From JABDMH01 sp965223165 (GTDB lineage: Bacteria; Bacteroidota; Bacteroidia; Chitinophagales; Saprospiraceae), in the NCBI GenBank assembly GCA_965223165.1, contig CBDCVQ010000009.1:434001-498000 (forward strand): a stretch of 64,000 nucleotides of DNA, given 5' to 3'. Numbering within the stretch: the first letter of the stretch is position 1; every line of letters begins with the position of its first letter. Below, in pieces: positions 17,170 to 26,296 of the stretch. The notes below the pieces were generated by a model. That model was not told the DNA's origin. It saw only the letters and a list, made by a program, of their open reading frames with translations, and ran no database searches. The position numbers were made by a program, and so were the translations under genes.

Positions 17170-17499
17170 AAAAAGGTAAATCTGGGAGCGCTGGAGGAAG
17201 AGGTGCTTACGATGGTGGCCATCTTGGGAAAGGAAGCTTACGGCCAAGCCATCGTACAGGAGCTAAAAGCCCAGGTCGATCGAACGGTAAACCTCGGCTC
17301 CGTCCATGTCACACTGTACCGTCTGGAGGACAAGGAATTGGTCCGCTCGCATATGGGAGGTGCCACCCGTCAACGCGGGGGGCGGCGCAAACGTCTCTTT
17401 GAGATTACCAATGCGGGATTGGCAACGCTCAAGGCTCTCAAGGCGAAAAGAGAAGCCCTGTGGAAATTCATTCCCCAACTCCAAATGATGGGTGCATGA
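17167..17499 (+). CDS. PadR-family transcriptional regulator
   Basis: 110-residue winged-helix repressor. Seen: NLGALEEEVLTMVAILGKEAYG, the recognition region VNLGSVHVTLYRLEDKELVRSH and the wing RGGRRKRLFEITNAGLATL, followed by a short C-terminal helix. I start at ATG 17167 rather than the upstream TTG. The stop overlaps the start of the ABC permease gene by four bases (ATGA), so both are translated from one message. In Bacteroidota this PadR/permease pairing is standard for MacB-like efflux or lipoprotein-export permeases. Two palindromes just upstream suggest autoregulation. Confidence 0.93.
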   Translation: MKKVNLGALEEEVLTMVAILGKEAYGQAIVQELKAQVDRTVNLGSVHVTLYRLEDKELVRSHMGGATRQRGGRRKRLFEITNAGLATLKALKAKREALWKFIPQLQMMGA

Positions 17500-20162
17500 A
17501 CCCGTTGCCGCCCAAGTCGGCTTTGCGATTTCTGCATTGGATTTGTCCGACCCATCTCTACGAAGGGATAGAAGGGGATCTGCTGGAAGCGTTTCACCTG
17601 GATGTCGAGGAAAGGGGTGCAAGAGCAGCCAGGGGGCGCTTCTATTTCCACGTACTCAAGTTCTTTAGACCAGGTATCCTCCTCCGAAACAGCATAAAAT
17701 CTCCGTCCATGATCAATCCGGGACTCCTCAATAATCATCTGAAACTGGCTTGGCGCAATCTCAAGAAAAATAACCTCTACGCACTCATCAATCTTCTTGG
17801 TCTGGCGACCGGCATCGCTGCAACCCTGCTGGTCGCTAGCCTGATACGGTTTGAAAGGAGCTTTGACACCTTTCATCCGGATGTCGATCGCATGTATCGA
17901 GTCAACCAGACGGCTATCTGGTCTCCCTCTGGGGTGACGATGGCCTCTACCCAGCTGCCACTAGCGCAAGTATTGGTGAGTGATTACCCGGAGATCGAGG
18001 AAGCACTTCGGATCAACACACCCGGTCCCAAACAGGTGCGGTATCAGCAGAGCGATGGTGATCTGCTGGTATTCAATGAGCATGATGTCCTGGCGGCCGA
18101 CTCTAACTTTTTTGACTTCTTTGACCTTCCCCTGATAGAGGGTGAGCAGGCAACCGCACTAGCGGGCAGAGGCAAGGTGGTCCTGTCTGCCGAAGCAGCG
18201 CACCGACTTTTTGGCCACGAGCCGGCCTTAGGCAAGATCCTACTCGTGGGCGACGACCAAATGCCCGTGCAAGTCAGTGGAGTCACCGCCGAGCAACCGG
18301 CCAACATGCATTTTGACTTTGACTATCTGCTCTCTATGTATACCAACCCATCCATCGAGCAATTTGAGTGGAGCTGGATCTGGACGCAGGTGGTCACCTA
18401 CGTCAAGTTGCGCGCAGGTACTTCGCCGAGCGATCTGGAGCCCAAACTCGATGACATCGCCGGCCGCTACGTCCAATCAACCTTCTCGCGGCTGGGCATG
18501 GACTACGAGAGTTTTGTAGCCGAAAAAGGCTGGCACTACTTCTTGCAGCCGGTGCGGGATATCCACCTCTACTCAGCTAACATAGGAAACCGGATCGGCA
18601 GTCTCGGGGACATAAATCTAGTCCGCAGTCTGCTGGTACTCGCCATACTCATCATGATCATCGCCATCGTCAATTTTGTCAATCTGTCGACGGCACGGGC
18701 CAGCGGTCGAGCCCTGGAAATTGGGGTCAAGAAGGTATTGGGTGCACATCGCCGGACGTTGATGTCACAGTTTCAGATAGAATCGATCACCTTGACGGCC
18801 ATGGCCACGCTGATCAGCCTTCCCATACTAGCTGCCCTACAGCGACTGATCTCGGATTGGACAGGCGTGACCATCGCACTGGACCATCTGTGGTCCGGCG
18901 GTATCCTCCTAGTGCTGCTATCGGTCCCTCTTGTCATTGGCTCACTGGCCGGGCTATACCCATCCCTCTACCTTACCTCGTTTCGCCCCATTCAGGTATT
19001 GAAGGGCAAACTGTCTGCGGGAGTCAAAAGCAGTGGCCTGCGCAATGCGCTAGTGTTGATCCAGTTTGTCATTTCCATCTCGCTCATTGCCGGCACTTTG
19101 CTTGTATTTCAGCAGCTGCGTTTTCTCACCGATACAGACTTGGGATACGACAAAGACCAGATGCTGGTCATCAACAATGCCGAAAAGCTCAGGGATCAGG
19201 TCACTACTTTTCGCAATACAATCATGCAGTTTCCAGGCGTAGAAGCCGCCAGCGTGTCGATGGAAGTGCCCGGCAGAGGCTCTTGGGAAGATATATTCAG
19301 TCGAGAGGGAGCAGACATTAAGTTGCCGATCTCCCAGATAAAAATCGACGAGCATTTCTTTCCAACCATGGGGCTGCAACTAGTGGCGGGTCGCAGCTTT
19401 GACGATGATCGGGCGGCTGACGATCATGCGGTGATCATTAATGAGACCACCGCTCGCATGTTTGACTGGACGAATGAGCAGGCACTGGACAAACAGATTA
19501 TCTACCCTGGCTACCCTACCGACCTTCGCATCATCGGGGTGGTCAACGATTTTCATTTTCAGTCACTGCATCAAAACATTGCTCCACTGGCCTTTTTCAA
19601 TCTCAAATCCCATATGTGGGGAGATCAGCGCGTGGTCGTGGTGAAGTATCGTGCAGACAATGCAGAAGAGGTCCTGGCTAATATCGAAGGCGTTTGGGAC
19701 CAACATGCAAACCTGTCCCCGTTTGAATACGCCTACTATGACCGCGAGTTGGAGCAACTATACGAGGATGAGCGGCGATTGGGAAGGCTCTTTGGCATCT
19801 TCAGCGCATTTTCCATCTTCATCAGCATACTTGGGCTGGTAGGACTGGTCTCGTACGCGGCAGAGCAGCGCAAAAAGGAGCTGGGCATACGAAAAATCTT
19901 AGGGGCCTCTATCGCCGGTCTCTTTGTGTTGATGAACCAGCAGTATCTAAAGTTGATTGCAGTCGCCCTGGCCATATCTACGCCCCTGGCTTGGTGGGGC
20001 ATGGCTCGTTGGTTGGAGGATTTTGCGTACAGCGTCCAGATCAATCCCCTCCTCTTTGTCCTAGCGGGCCTGGCTCAGATCATCTTTGCCATCGCAAGTG
20101 TCAGCTACCTGGTGTGGCGAGCGGCGAGAGTGAGTCCGGCCACCGTGTTAAAGGACGAATAA
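17496..20162 (+). CDS. MacB/FtsX-type ABC transporter permease with prefix domain
   Basis: 888 residues from ATG 17496, which overlaps the padR stop. The first ~75 residues (NPLPPKSALRFLHWICPTHL, EGIEGDLLEAFH) are the permease prefix domain typical of PadR-linked permeases. Then come two MacB/FtsX units: a membrane helix near NLYALINLLGLATGIAATLL, a large periplasmic MacB-type domain, three helices around about residues 380-500, a second N-terminal helix region (LRNALVLIQFVISISLIAGTLL), a periplasmic part and a final three-helix FtsX block ending SPATVLKDE. It needs a separate ATPase, which is not encoded here. Likely role: export or mechanotransmission across the envelope; substrate unknown. 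Confidence 0.93.
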   Translation: MNPLPPKSALRFLHWICPTHLYEGIEGDLLEAFHLDVEERGARAARGRFYFHVLKFFRPGILLRNSIKSPSMINPGLLNNHLKLAWRNLKKNNLYALINLLGLATGIAATLLVASLIRFERSFDTFHPDVDRMYRVNQTAIWSPSGVTMASTQLPLAQVLVSDYPEIEEALRINTPGPKQVRYQQSDGDLLVFNEHDVLAADSNFFDFFDLPLIEGEQATALAGRGKVVLSAEAAHRLFGHEPALGKILLVGDDQMPVQVSGVTAEQPANMHFDFDYLLSMYTNPSIEQFEWSWIWTQVVTYVKLRAGTSPSDLEPKLDDIAGRYVQSTFSRLGMDYESFVAEKGWHYFLQPVRDIHLYSANIGNRIGSLGDINLVRSLLVLAILIMIIAIVNFVNLSTARASGRALEIGVKKVLGAHRRTLMSQFQIESITLTAMATLISLPILAALQRLISDWTGVTIALDHLWSGGILLVLLSVPLVIGSLAGLYPSLYLTSFRPIQVLKGKLSAGVKSSGLRNALVLIQFVISISLIAGTLLVFQQLRFLTDTDLGYDKDQMLVINNAEKLRDQVTTFRNTIMQFPGVEAASVSMEVPGRGSWEDIFSREGADIKLPISQIKIDEHFFPTMGLQLVAGRSFDDDRAADDHAVIINETTARMFDWTNEQALDKQIIYPGYPTDLRIIGVVNDFHFQSLHQNIAPLAFFNLKSHMWGDQRVVVVKYRADNAEEVLANIEGVWDQHANLSPFEYAYYDRELEQLYEDERRLGRLFGIFSAFSIFISILGLVGLVSYAAEQRKKELGIRKILGASIAGLFVLMNQQYLKLIAVALAISTPLAWWGMARWLEDFAYSVQINPLLFVLAGLAQIIFAIASVSYLVWRAARVSPATVLKDE

Positions 20163-20393
20163 AGCCCACCACCTGCTGACTAAAGAGTCCAGCGGTCAGA
20201 CAGTATTGTCAGGGAAGGCTTGCCTGCTTCCGAGGGAGCAGGGTCAATTTAGAGGTGTGGATCTGCAACTAGTTCATCTTTCGCAACGTCTCTTACCATA
20301 TGGGCAAGAAAATGCAATCGGCCATCGGGCGCCGTTCTCACCACTCCCCTTTGTTCGTGCCCATGCTAGCATCATACGAAAATCCCTGGGCAA

Positions 20394-22811
20394 ATGATTA
20401 GAAACTACATCAAGATTGCCTTGCGCAATTTGTGGAAATTCAAAGGTTACACCCTCATCAACATCCTTGGTCTGGCGATTGGCATGGCCTGCGTCATCCT
20501 AATCATGCTGTATGTCAAATCAGAGACCAGCTATGACAAATTTCACCAGCACCGGGATCATACCTATCAGTTGAACATACGGACTACCAATCCTCAAACC
20601 GGCGAAAGCAATGCGCGCGCCATCGGGCCCTATCGGCTCGCGGAGGAGATGCGAATAGATTTCTCCGATATGGAGGAAATCGTCCGCTTCGTGCCACAGG
20701 GCCGGGAAATGGTGGAGTATGGTGACCAACGATACATGGAGGAGAATCTCACCTTCGTCGACGACAATGTCTTTAATGTCTTTGACTTCCGGCTCACCCA
20801 GGGCGATCCGGCCACCGCCTTGACCGATCCATACTCTCTGGTCGTCACCCAGGAAATCGCCGACAAGTACTTTGGCACAGGAGATCCCATGGGCAAGGTC
20901 GTTCAGATCAGGGAACGGGATTATTCCATCACCGGCATCTTGGAAGAGATACCGCAGAATTCCCAGTTTGACTTCAATATCCTTGTCTCAATCAATGCGG
21001 CTGACCAAATATTCTCGCGCATTGTGCTCGAAAATTGGGGTGAGGGATCATCCTGGACGTTTGTTCGTGTGCCAGTTGGACAAAATGCCGATGACTACCG
21101 CAGCCGGCTGAGCGCCTTTGTAGACAAAAACTTGGAGGCCTGGAAACGATTCTCCCCGGAGATCGAAATGATGCCCCTGCCCAAGCTATATCTGCACTCG
21201 CAAGATATATCCTCCTTCGCATCCGGAGGTGACATCACCTATGTGTATGCCTTCTCGTTCATCGCACTATTCATCCTCATCATCGCCTGCATCAACTTCA
21301 TGAATCTGGCCACGGCCCGATCCAGCTTACGCGCCAGAGAGGTTGGGCTGCGCAAGGTAGTCGGTGCCGAGCGATCGCAATTGATCGGCCAGTTTCTCAG
21401 CGAGAGCACGGCCCTGGCCCTGATATCGCTGGTATTAGCGGTGGTCCTGGCGAGGCTGGCCCTACCCTTTTTCAACCAGCTGGCCGACCGCGACATTAGC
21501 CTAAGCCTCGTCGGTGATCCCGGCCTGATCCTGGGGCTGATCGCAATCACGCTATTTGTAGGAGTAGTTGCCGGCAGCTACCCAGCACTGCTGATCTCAG
21601 GATTTAAGCCGGTGAATGTGCTGTCGGGCAAAATACAGCAAGGGCTACAGGGCGGCAGCTTGCGCAAGGTGCTGGTCTCCTTCCAGTTTGCTACTTCGAT
21701 CTTCCTGCTGATCGTGACCGGAATCGTGTATCAGCAGTTGCAGTACTGCAAGAACCTGGATCTGGGTTTTGACCGAGAGAATCTGGTGCTGTTTGGGGCT
21801 CCGCTGGAGATGCGAGGCCAGTTTGACCAGTTTCGATCAGAACTCTTGAGCAATCCACGGATCGTGAATGCAGCTGCCTCATCTCGTGTGCCGCCGGGTA
21901 GATTGAGCAGTTCATTGCGGGCCCGCCCTGAGGGGGTTCCGGAGGACCAACAAAAGGGAATGCAGACCGTGTGGACGGACTATGATTTTATCGAAACCAT
22001 GGGCTTCGACATGCTGACTGGCCGGAGCTTCTCACGAGATTTTCCGGCCGATGCTACCACCGGGTTCATCCTCAACGAAGCCGCTGTACAGGACATCGGA
22101 TGGACACCCGAAGAGGCACTGAACAAGACCTTTGGCAGCTCGGAAATTGCCGATTGGACCGCTGGCCAGTGGCAACCCCGCGATGGCAAAGTCATTGGTG
22201 TGTTAAAGGATTTTCACTTTGAAACCCTCAAGCAGGAGATCAGGCCGACCGTCTACTTTATCGCTCCATATATGGCCTGGAACTATGTTGTCCGGATCAG
22301 TCCGCAGCAAGTGCCAGAGACGATCCGCTTTATCGAAGACAAATGGAGTCAATTCAATCCGGAGGTGCCCTTCGAGTATACGTTTGTGGACGACAACTTT
22401 GCCGATCTCTATGCCAACGAAGAGCGACAGGGCAAGATATTTGGCGTCTTTGCCCTCCTAGGCATCTTCATTGCCTGCCTGGGTCTGGTCGGGCTGGCCT
22501 CCTTCACCGCCGAGCGCAAGAAGAAGGAAGTGGGCATTCGTAAGGTGCTAGGTGCCTCCAGTTTCAATCTGGTTGTTTTGCTGTCCAAAGAATTTACCTG
22601 GCTGGTGATCATCGCATTTGTCGTGGCGACCCCCCTTGCATGGATGATCATGCGACGTTGGTTGGAGGACTTTGCTTATCAGGTGCCGGTGGGTGCGGCG
22701 GTGTTTTTGCTCTCCGGAGCAGTGGCTTTGTTGATCGCCTGGATCACCGTCGGATACCAGACAGGCAAAGCCGCCCTTCGAAATCCGGTAAACGCCATCC
22801 GCTACGAGTAA
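20394..22811 (+). CDS. MacB/FtsX-type ABC transporter permease
   Basis: 805 residues, same duplicated architecture as the preceding gene but without the prefix domain. It begins MIRNYIKIALRNLWKFKGYTLINILGLAIGMACVILIMLY, the standard start of this family. It has a periplasmic MacB-core domain, a first FtsX block near about residues 285-425 (RAREVGLRKVVGAERSQL), a second half starting at LRKVLVSFQFATSIFLLIVTG, and a last FtsX block with RKKEVGIRKVLGASSFNLV and the end PVNAIRYE. It lies 231 bp downstream of the other permease, in the same direction. The gap has no clear terminator, so co-transcription is possible. No ATPase partner is visible in the window. Confidence 0.93.
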   Translation: MIRNYIKIALRNLWKFKGYTLINILGLAIGMACVILIMLYVKSETSYDKFHQHRDHTYQLNIRTTNPQTGESNARAIGPYRLAEEMRIDFSDMEEIVRFVPQGREMVEYGDQRYMEENLTFVDDNVFNVFDFRLTQGDPATALTDPYSLVVTQEIADKYFGTGDPMGKVVQIRERDYSITGILEEIPQNSQFDFNILVSINAADQIFSRIVLENWGEGSSWTFVRVPVGQNADDYRSRLSAFVDKNLEAWKRFSPEIEMMPLPKLYLHSQDISSFASGGDITYVYAFSFIALFILIIACINFMNLATARSSLRAREVGLRKVVGAERSQLIGQFLSESTALALISLVLAVVLARLALPFFNQLADRDISLSLVGDPGLILGLIAITLFVGVVAGSYPALLISGFKPVNVLSGKIQQGLQGGSLRKVLVSFQFATSIFLLIVTGIVYQQLQYCKNLDLGFDRENLVLFGAPLEMRGQFDQFRSELLSNPRIVNAAASSRVPPGRLSSSLRARPEGVPEDQQKGMQTVWTDYDFIETMGFDMLTGRSFSRDFPADATTGFILNEAAVQDIGWTPEEALNKTFGSSEIADWTAGQWQPRDGKVIGVLKDFHFETLKQEIRPTVYFIAPYMAWNYVVRISPQQVPETIRFIEDKWSQFNPEVPFEYTFVDDNFADLYANEERQGKIFGVFALLGIFIACLGLVGLASFTAERKKKEVGIRKVLGASSFNLVVLLSKEFTWLVIIAFVVATPLAWMIMRRWLEDFAYQVPVGAAVFLLSGAVALLIAWITVGYQTGKAALRNPVNAIRYE

Positions 22812-22934
22812 TCGACCGATCACGGTCTGGCTCGCGGCTGAGCAGGCGTGACGGGGTCGCAACCGGCAGACCCTGTCTGGTGAAAGCACGGGTTCTTCGG
22901 GGTAAAGCTATCTGCTCGAGGAGCGGTATCACGC

Positions 22935-25535
22935 CTATTTCAAGATAGACACGGACACTGTATGTCTCTGCTCATCGCTAGTCCGCAGATGCAGTGTATA
23001 GTCACCCGGCTTTATATATTCATGATAATTAATAAAATAGGGGGCGTTGCTCTCCGTCGTTCGCAATACTTGATCCCAATGATATTGATTGAGTCCCCGA
23101 CGAGCCGGAAAAGGCTGCGTCCAGATCTCCTGGCCTGACGCATCAGATAGAGCCAGCAGCACTTCGCCGGCACGAGGCGCCCAAAAACTCATAAGCAGCG
23201 GCTCGACAGCACTACGCTCCACATCGCGATGGGTGTCTCTGCGAGGTGCTGTCGGCACCGCATCTGGCTGAAATAGGCGATACTCGCCCGATGCCCCGAA
23301 GAGCCCCGCGGTCGTGGCCTCGTCCAGCGCCTTTAGGTCGATCATGTAGCAGCCCCGTCCGTGCGTGGCAGCTACCAACACGCGCAACTCATCCACAATA
23401 CCCAGATCAGCCACCGGAATGGCTGGCATGGCGTGCCCAAGGGTCTCCCAATGGGCTCCCTCGTCGTGACTGATGTAGACACCTCGCTGCGAGCCCAGGT
23501 AGAGCCGCTCCGGATGAATAGGATCCTCCAAGATCACATTGAGCGCCTCCTCAGGCAATCCCCTCGAGATGGAGCTCCAGGATTTGCCTTCATTATCCGA
23601 TCGATAGACATACGCACCAAAGTCATCATAGTTGAGACCGGTCATCGTCAGGTAGATCCGCCGCCGGGTGTGCTGCGAGGGTACAATGCTCCGGATATAC
23701 CCGCGGTCGAGTCCCTGCGAGCGTTGGACCCAGTCCTTGCCGGGCCGGTACATCCAGAAGGTACCATGGTCCGTGCCCACGTACAAACGCCCAGGCTCGT
23801 GCGGTGACTCGGCCAAGGCACCGGCAGCAATGGGTGCCTTCCCCTCTGAAGCCACGGTCAGATCGGGACTGATCACCTCCCAGGAATCTCCCCGATCTTG
23901 CGATCGAAATACATAGTTGCCGGCATGATACAGGGTGCGTGAATCAAAATGTGAGACGAGGTAGGGCGCGACAAAACTGAACTGCAGCGTACCGTCGTGG
24001 TCTGGGGGCAGCGCGGGTCGAATCCCCTTGGAGGTGTCGGCCTGGACATCTCGCCTCCGGACCGCGCCTTCTTGGCTGCTGAAATAGACGGTGTTGGCAT
24101 CATTGACGTCGAGTTGGGTCACACATCCATCTCCTCCACTCCATGCATCGATCCAAAAATACTTCCACTGATCCACTGCGCCGTCCGTCCATCGTTGCAG
24201 GGGTCCATGGACCGTGCTGTTGTCTTGGGTGCCTCCGTAAATGAGATAAGGTGCCTGTTGGTCGATCGTCATCGTATAGAATTCGCCCGCGGGGATGTTG
24301 TTATGATGTTGCCAGTTTTTGCCTTTATCTCGACTGGTATAGAGGCCACCGTCGTTTCCCAGTACCAAATGATCACTGTCCTGCGGGTCGAGCCACAACT
24401 CGCAGTGATCGAGGTGTAGCGTCTGCGCCTGACTTGGCTGGCGATGATGTACCTGACCGCCGATCAGTCGAAAACGCTTTCCCCCATCCGTGCTGTGTGC
24501 CAGTCGCACGCCTAGGGCAAAGATTTCATCATCATTCAGCGGACTGACATAGATATCGGCGAAGTACCAGCCGATGACCGAGGAAAAAAGCAACGACTCT
24601 TCATGTGTCCGCGTCCACTTTTTACCGCCATCCAGGGTCTGGTACACCTCTGCAGCCTCCGCTCGCTCATTGTTGAGATTGTCGATCAGCGCATAGGCCT
24701 TGTCTGGGTTCTGATGGGACACGGCCAGTCCGATGCGACCCCGCTTAGGGCCGTGGGGCAATCCCTGGTTCATGGCTTGCCAAGAGTCTCCCCCATCCAG
24801 GCTGCGGTAGATGCCACTTTTCGGACCATATACTCCTTCCCTGACGACGGTGTCCACGTTGTTCTCCCACATCGATGCGTAGATGACGTCCGGATCGCTC
24901 GGCGAAATGACAATGTCGTTGGCTCGCGTGTCCGCATCCACATACAGGACATTGTCCCAGGTGGCTCCCCCGTCCAGGGTGCGATAGACACCTTTGACCG
25001 GGTCGGCCGTCCAAAACCGGCCCATCACGGCCACGAAGGCGATCTCCGGGTTGTGGGGATGCACGGCAATCTCCCCAATGTGCCAACTATCGTCCAGCCC
25101 GATATGTCGCCAGGTTTCTCCCGCATCATCCGAGCGGTAGACCCCGCAGCCAGGCATGGTGAAGTTTCGATTCTTGCGCAGGCTCTCACCCGTACCCAGA
25201 TAAATCACATCTGGATCTGATGGAGCCAGTGCAAAATCGCCGATGCCAGTGGATGGCATGTCTTCGTAGATGGGTCGCCAGGTGACGCCGCCATTGTTCG
25301 TCTTCCAAAGGTTGCCCGAGCCAAATGCCACGTACATGATCTGGGCATTTGTAGGGTGTACCTGCACTGCCTCTACGCGGGCCGAGTTCATGACCGGCCC
25401 CATAGCCACCCAGGGCAAATGCACCAGGGACTGCTCCTGCAGAGCTCTATAGGTCTGAAAGGACTGGACCAATGGATGCTGGGCCAAACAAGTCGACCCG
25501 ATGATGATGAAGGTGATCGTCCAACGGTAAGTCAT
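22935..25535 (-). CDS. Secreted VPS10/sortilin-like multi-bladed propeller protein
   Basis: 866 residues from ATG 25535-25533 (MTYRWTITFIIIGSTCLAQ), with a signal peptide. Most of the protein consists of BNR/sortilin-type repeats with Asp-box motifs: KTNNGGVTWRP, YRSDDAGETWRH, YRTLDGGATWDN, YRSLDGGDSWQA, YTSRDKGKNWQH, FRSQDRGDSWEV and YRSDNEGKSWSS. Such exported propellers are usually listed as glycosyl hydrolases or VPS10 proteins, but catalytic residues of a true sialidase are not evident. A ~100-residue C-terminal beta domain follows (PRAGEVLLALSD, PGDYTLHLRTSDEQ), similar to those on long Bacteroidota homologues. Probably surface-located or periplasmic; substrate unknown. Confidence 0.88.
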   Translation of the reverse strand: MTYRWTITFIIIGSTCLAQHPLVQSFQTYRALQEQSLVHLPWVAMGPVMNSARVEAVQVHPTNAQIMYVAFGSGNLWKTNNGGVTWRPIYEDMPSTGIGDFALAPSDPDVIYLGTGESLRKNRNFTMPGCGVYRSDDAGETWRHIGLDDSWHIGEIAVHPHNPEIAFVAVMGRFWTADPVKGVYRTLDGGATWDNVLYVDADTRANDIVISPSDPDVIYASMWENNVDTVVREGVYGPKSGIYRSLDGGDSWQAMNQGLPHGPKRGRIGLAVSHQNPDKAYALIDNLNNERAEAAEVYQTLDGGKKWTRTHEESLLFSSVIGWYFADIYVSPLNDDEIFALGVRLAHSTDGGKRFRLIGGQVHHRQPSQAQTLHLDHCELWLDPQDSDHLVLGNDGGLYTSRDKGKNWQHHNNIPAGEFYTMTIDQQAPYLIYGGTQDNSTVHGPLQRWTDGAVDQWKYFWIDAWSGGDGCVTQLDVNDANTVYFSSQEGAVRRRDVQADTSKGIRPALPPDHDGTLQFSFVAPYLVSHFDSRTLYHAGNYVFRSQDRGDSWEVISPDLTVASEGKAPIAAGALAESPHEPGRLYVGTDHGTFWMYRPGKDWVQRSQGLDRGYIRSIVPSQHTRRRIYLTMTGLNYDDFGAYVYRSDNEGKSWSSISRGLPEEALNVILEDPIHPERLYLGSQRGVYISHDEGAHWETLGHAMPAIPVADLGIVDELRVLVAATHGRGCYMIDLKALDEATTAGLFGASGEYRLFQPDAVPTAPRRDTHRDVERSAVEPLLMSFWAPRAGEVLLALSDASGQEIWTQPFPARRGLNQYHWDQVLRTTESNAPYFINYHEYIKPGDYTLHLRTSDEQRHTVSVSILK

Positions 25536-25758
25536 GGCACAGGTGGTCTGTTTCTTAAGTTTTGCCAAATGATTTTGAGGTCATTTTTGGTCCTACCCGC
25601 AGCGCACACTACAACGAGGCGCTGCAACGCAGCATAGGGGTAAAAATGGCCAAAATAAACGGCAATAGTTTATGAGTCAGAGTGCTGCGCTGCCTTTCCT
25701 GGCGCAATGGGGTGGTCGAGCCCAAAAACCGACAAAGCTACCGCAAACCCTGTGCAGG

Positions 25759-26217
25759 CTACCGCAGAAAAAGCTCGTCCAGATAGCCGGATCGCGTAGC
25801 TGTTGAATAGTCATCAGCACATGCCTGTCCGGAGTGCATGATGCTGGTACACCGACCATCGGACGTGGAGGTATCCAGGTGGCTTCGTTTGAGAATGCAA
25901 TGGCCCAGTTCGTGAAAGACGAGCTTCTCTTTGTCCAGGTCACTGAGTATGGACCAGAAAAGAGTATTGAAAATGACTTTGGGTTCACCTTGATTGTTGC
26001 TGCACCAGCCCAAATTGATGTTCTCCTCGTGCAGCTCAAGCCTGGCCTCCACCGGATGTTTGTCATAGTCCACGATAATCCCTCGGAGCTGGGCCTCCTC
26101 TTGAAATCGCACGAGGTACCCTGCCAGATCATCATCTACCATCTGCTCCTCCTTTTGACATGCTGGCAGCAAGGAAATAAGAACAAGCACCGAAAGTAAG
26201 CACCAAGTGCGTGACAA
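25759..26217 (-). CDS. Small lipoprotein with HExxH zinc-protease motif
   Basis: 152 residues if started at TTG 26217-26215. This places a lipobox LLPAC with the cysteine at residue 20, right after a hydrophobic stretch (LLSVLVLISLLPA); the longer upstream frame has no protein-like composition. The mature part has HELGH at residues 102-106 and a further histidine at 113 (HELGHCILKRSH), followed by SIMHSG, which resembles the Met-turn region of metzincin-like peptidases. That gives a likely one-domain zinc metallopeptidase on the membrane. It lies in the same direction as the GH2 gene upstream (79 bp) and the VPS10-type gene downstream. Confidence 0.7.
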   Translation of the reverse strand: MSRTWCLLSVLVLISLLPACQKEEQMVDDDLAGYLVRFQEEAQLRGIIVDYDKHPVEARLELHEENINLGWCSNNQGEPKVIFNTLFWSILSDLDKEKLVFHELGHCILKRSHLDTSTSDGRCTSIMHSGQACADDYSTATRSGYLDELFLR

Positions 26218-26296
26218 GGAGGGTTGATTTATGTATAGAACGCTCACAAAAGAACTATTGTCTCCCCTGCCGACGACTTTGTGTCCCCGCTCCTTC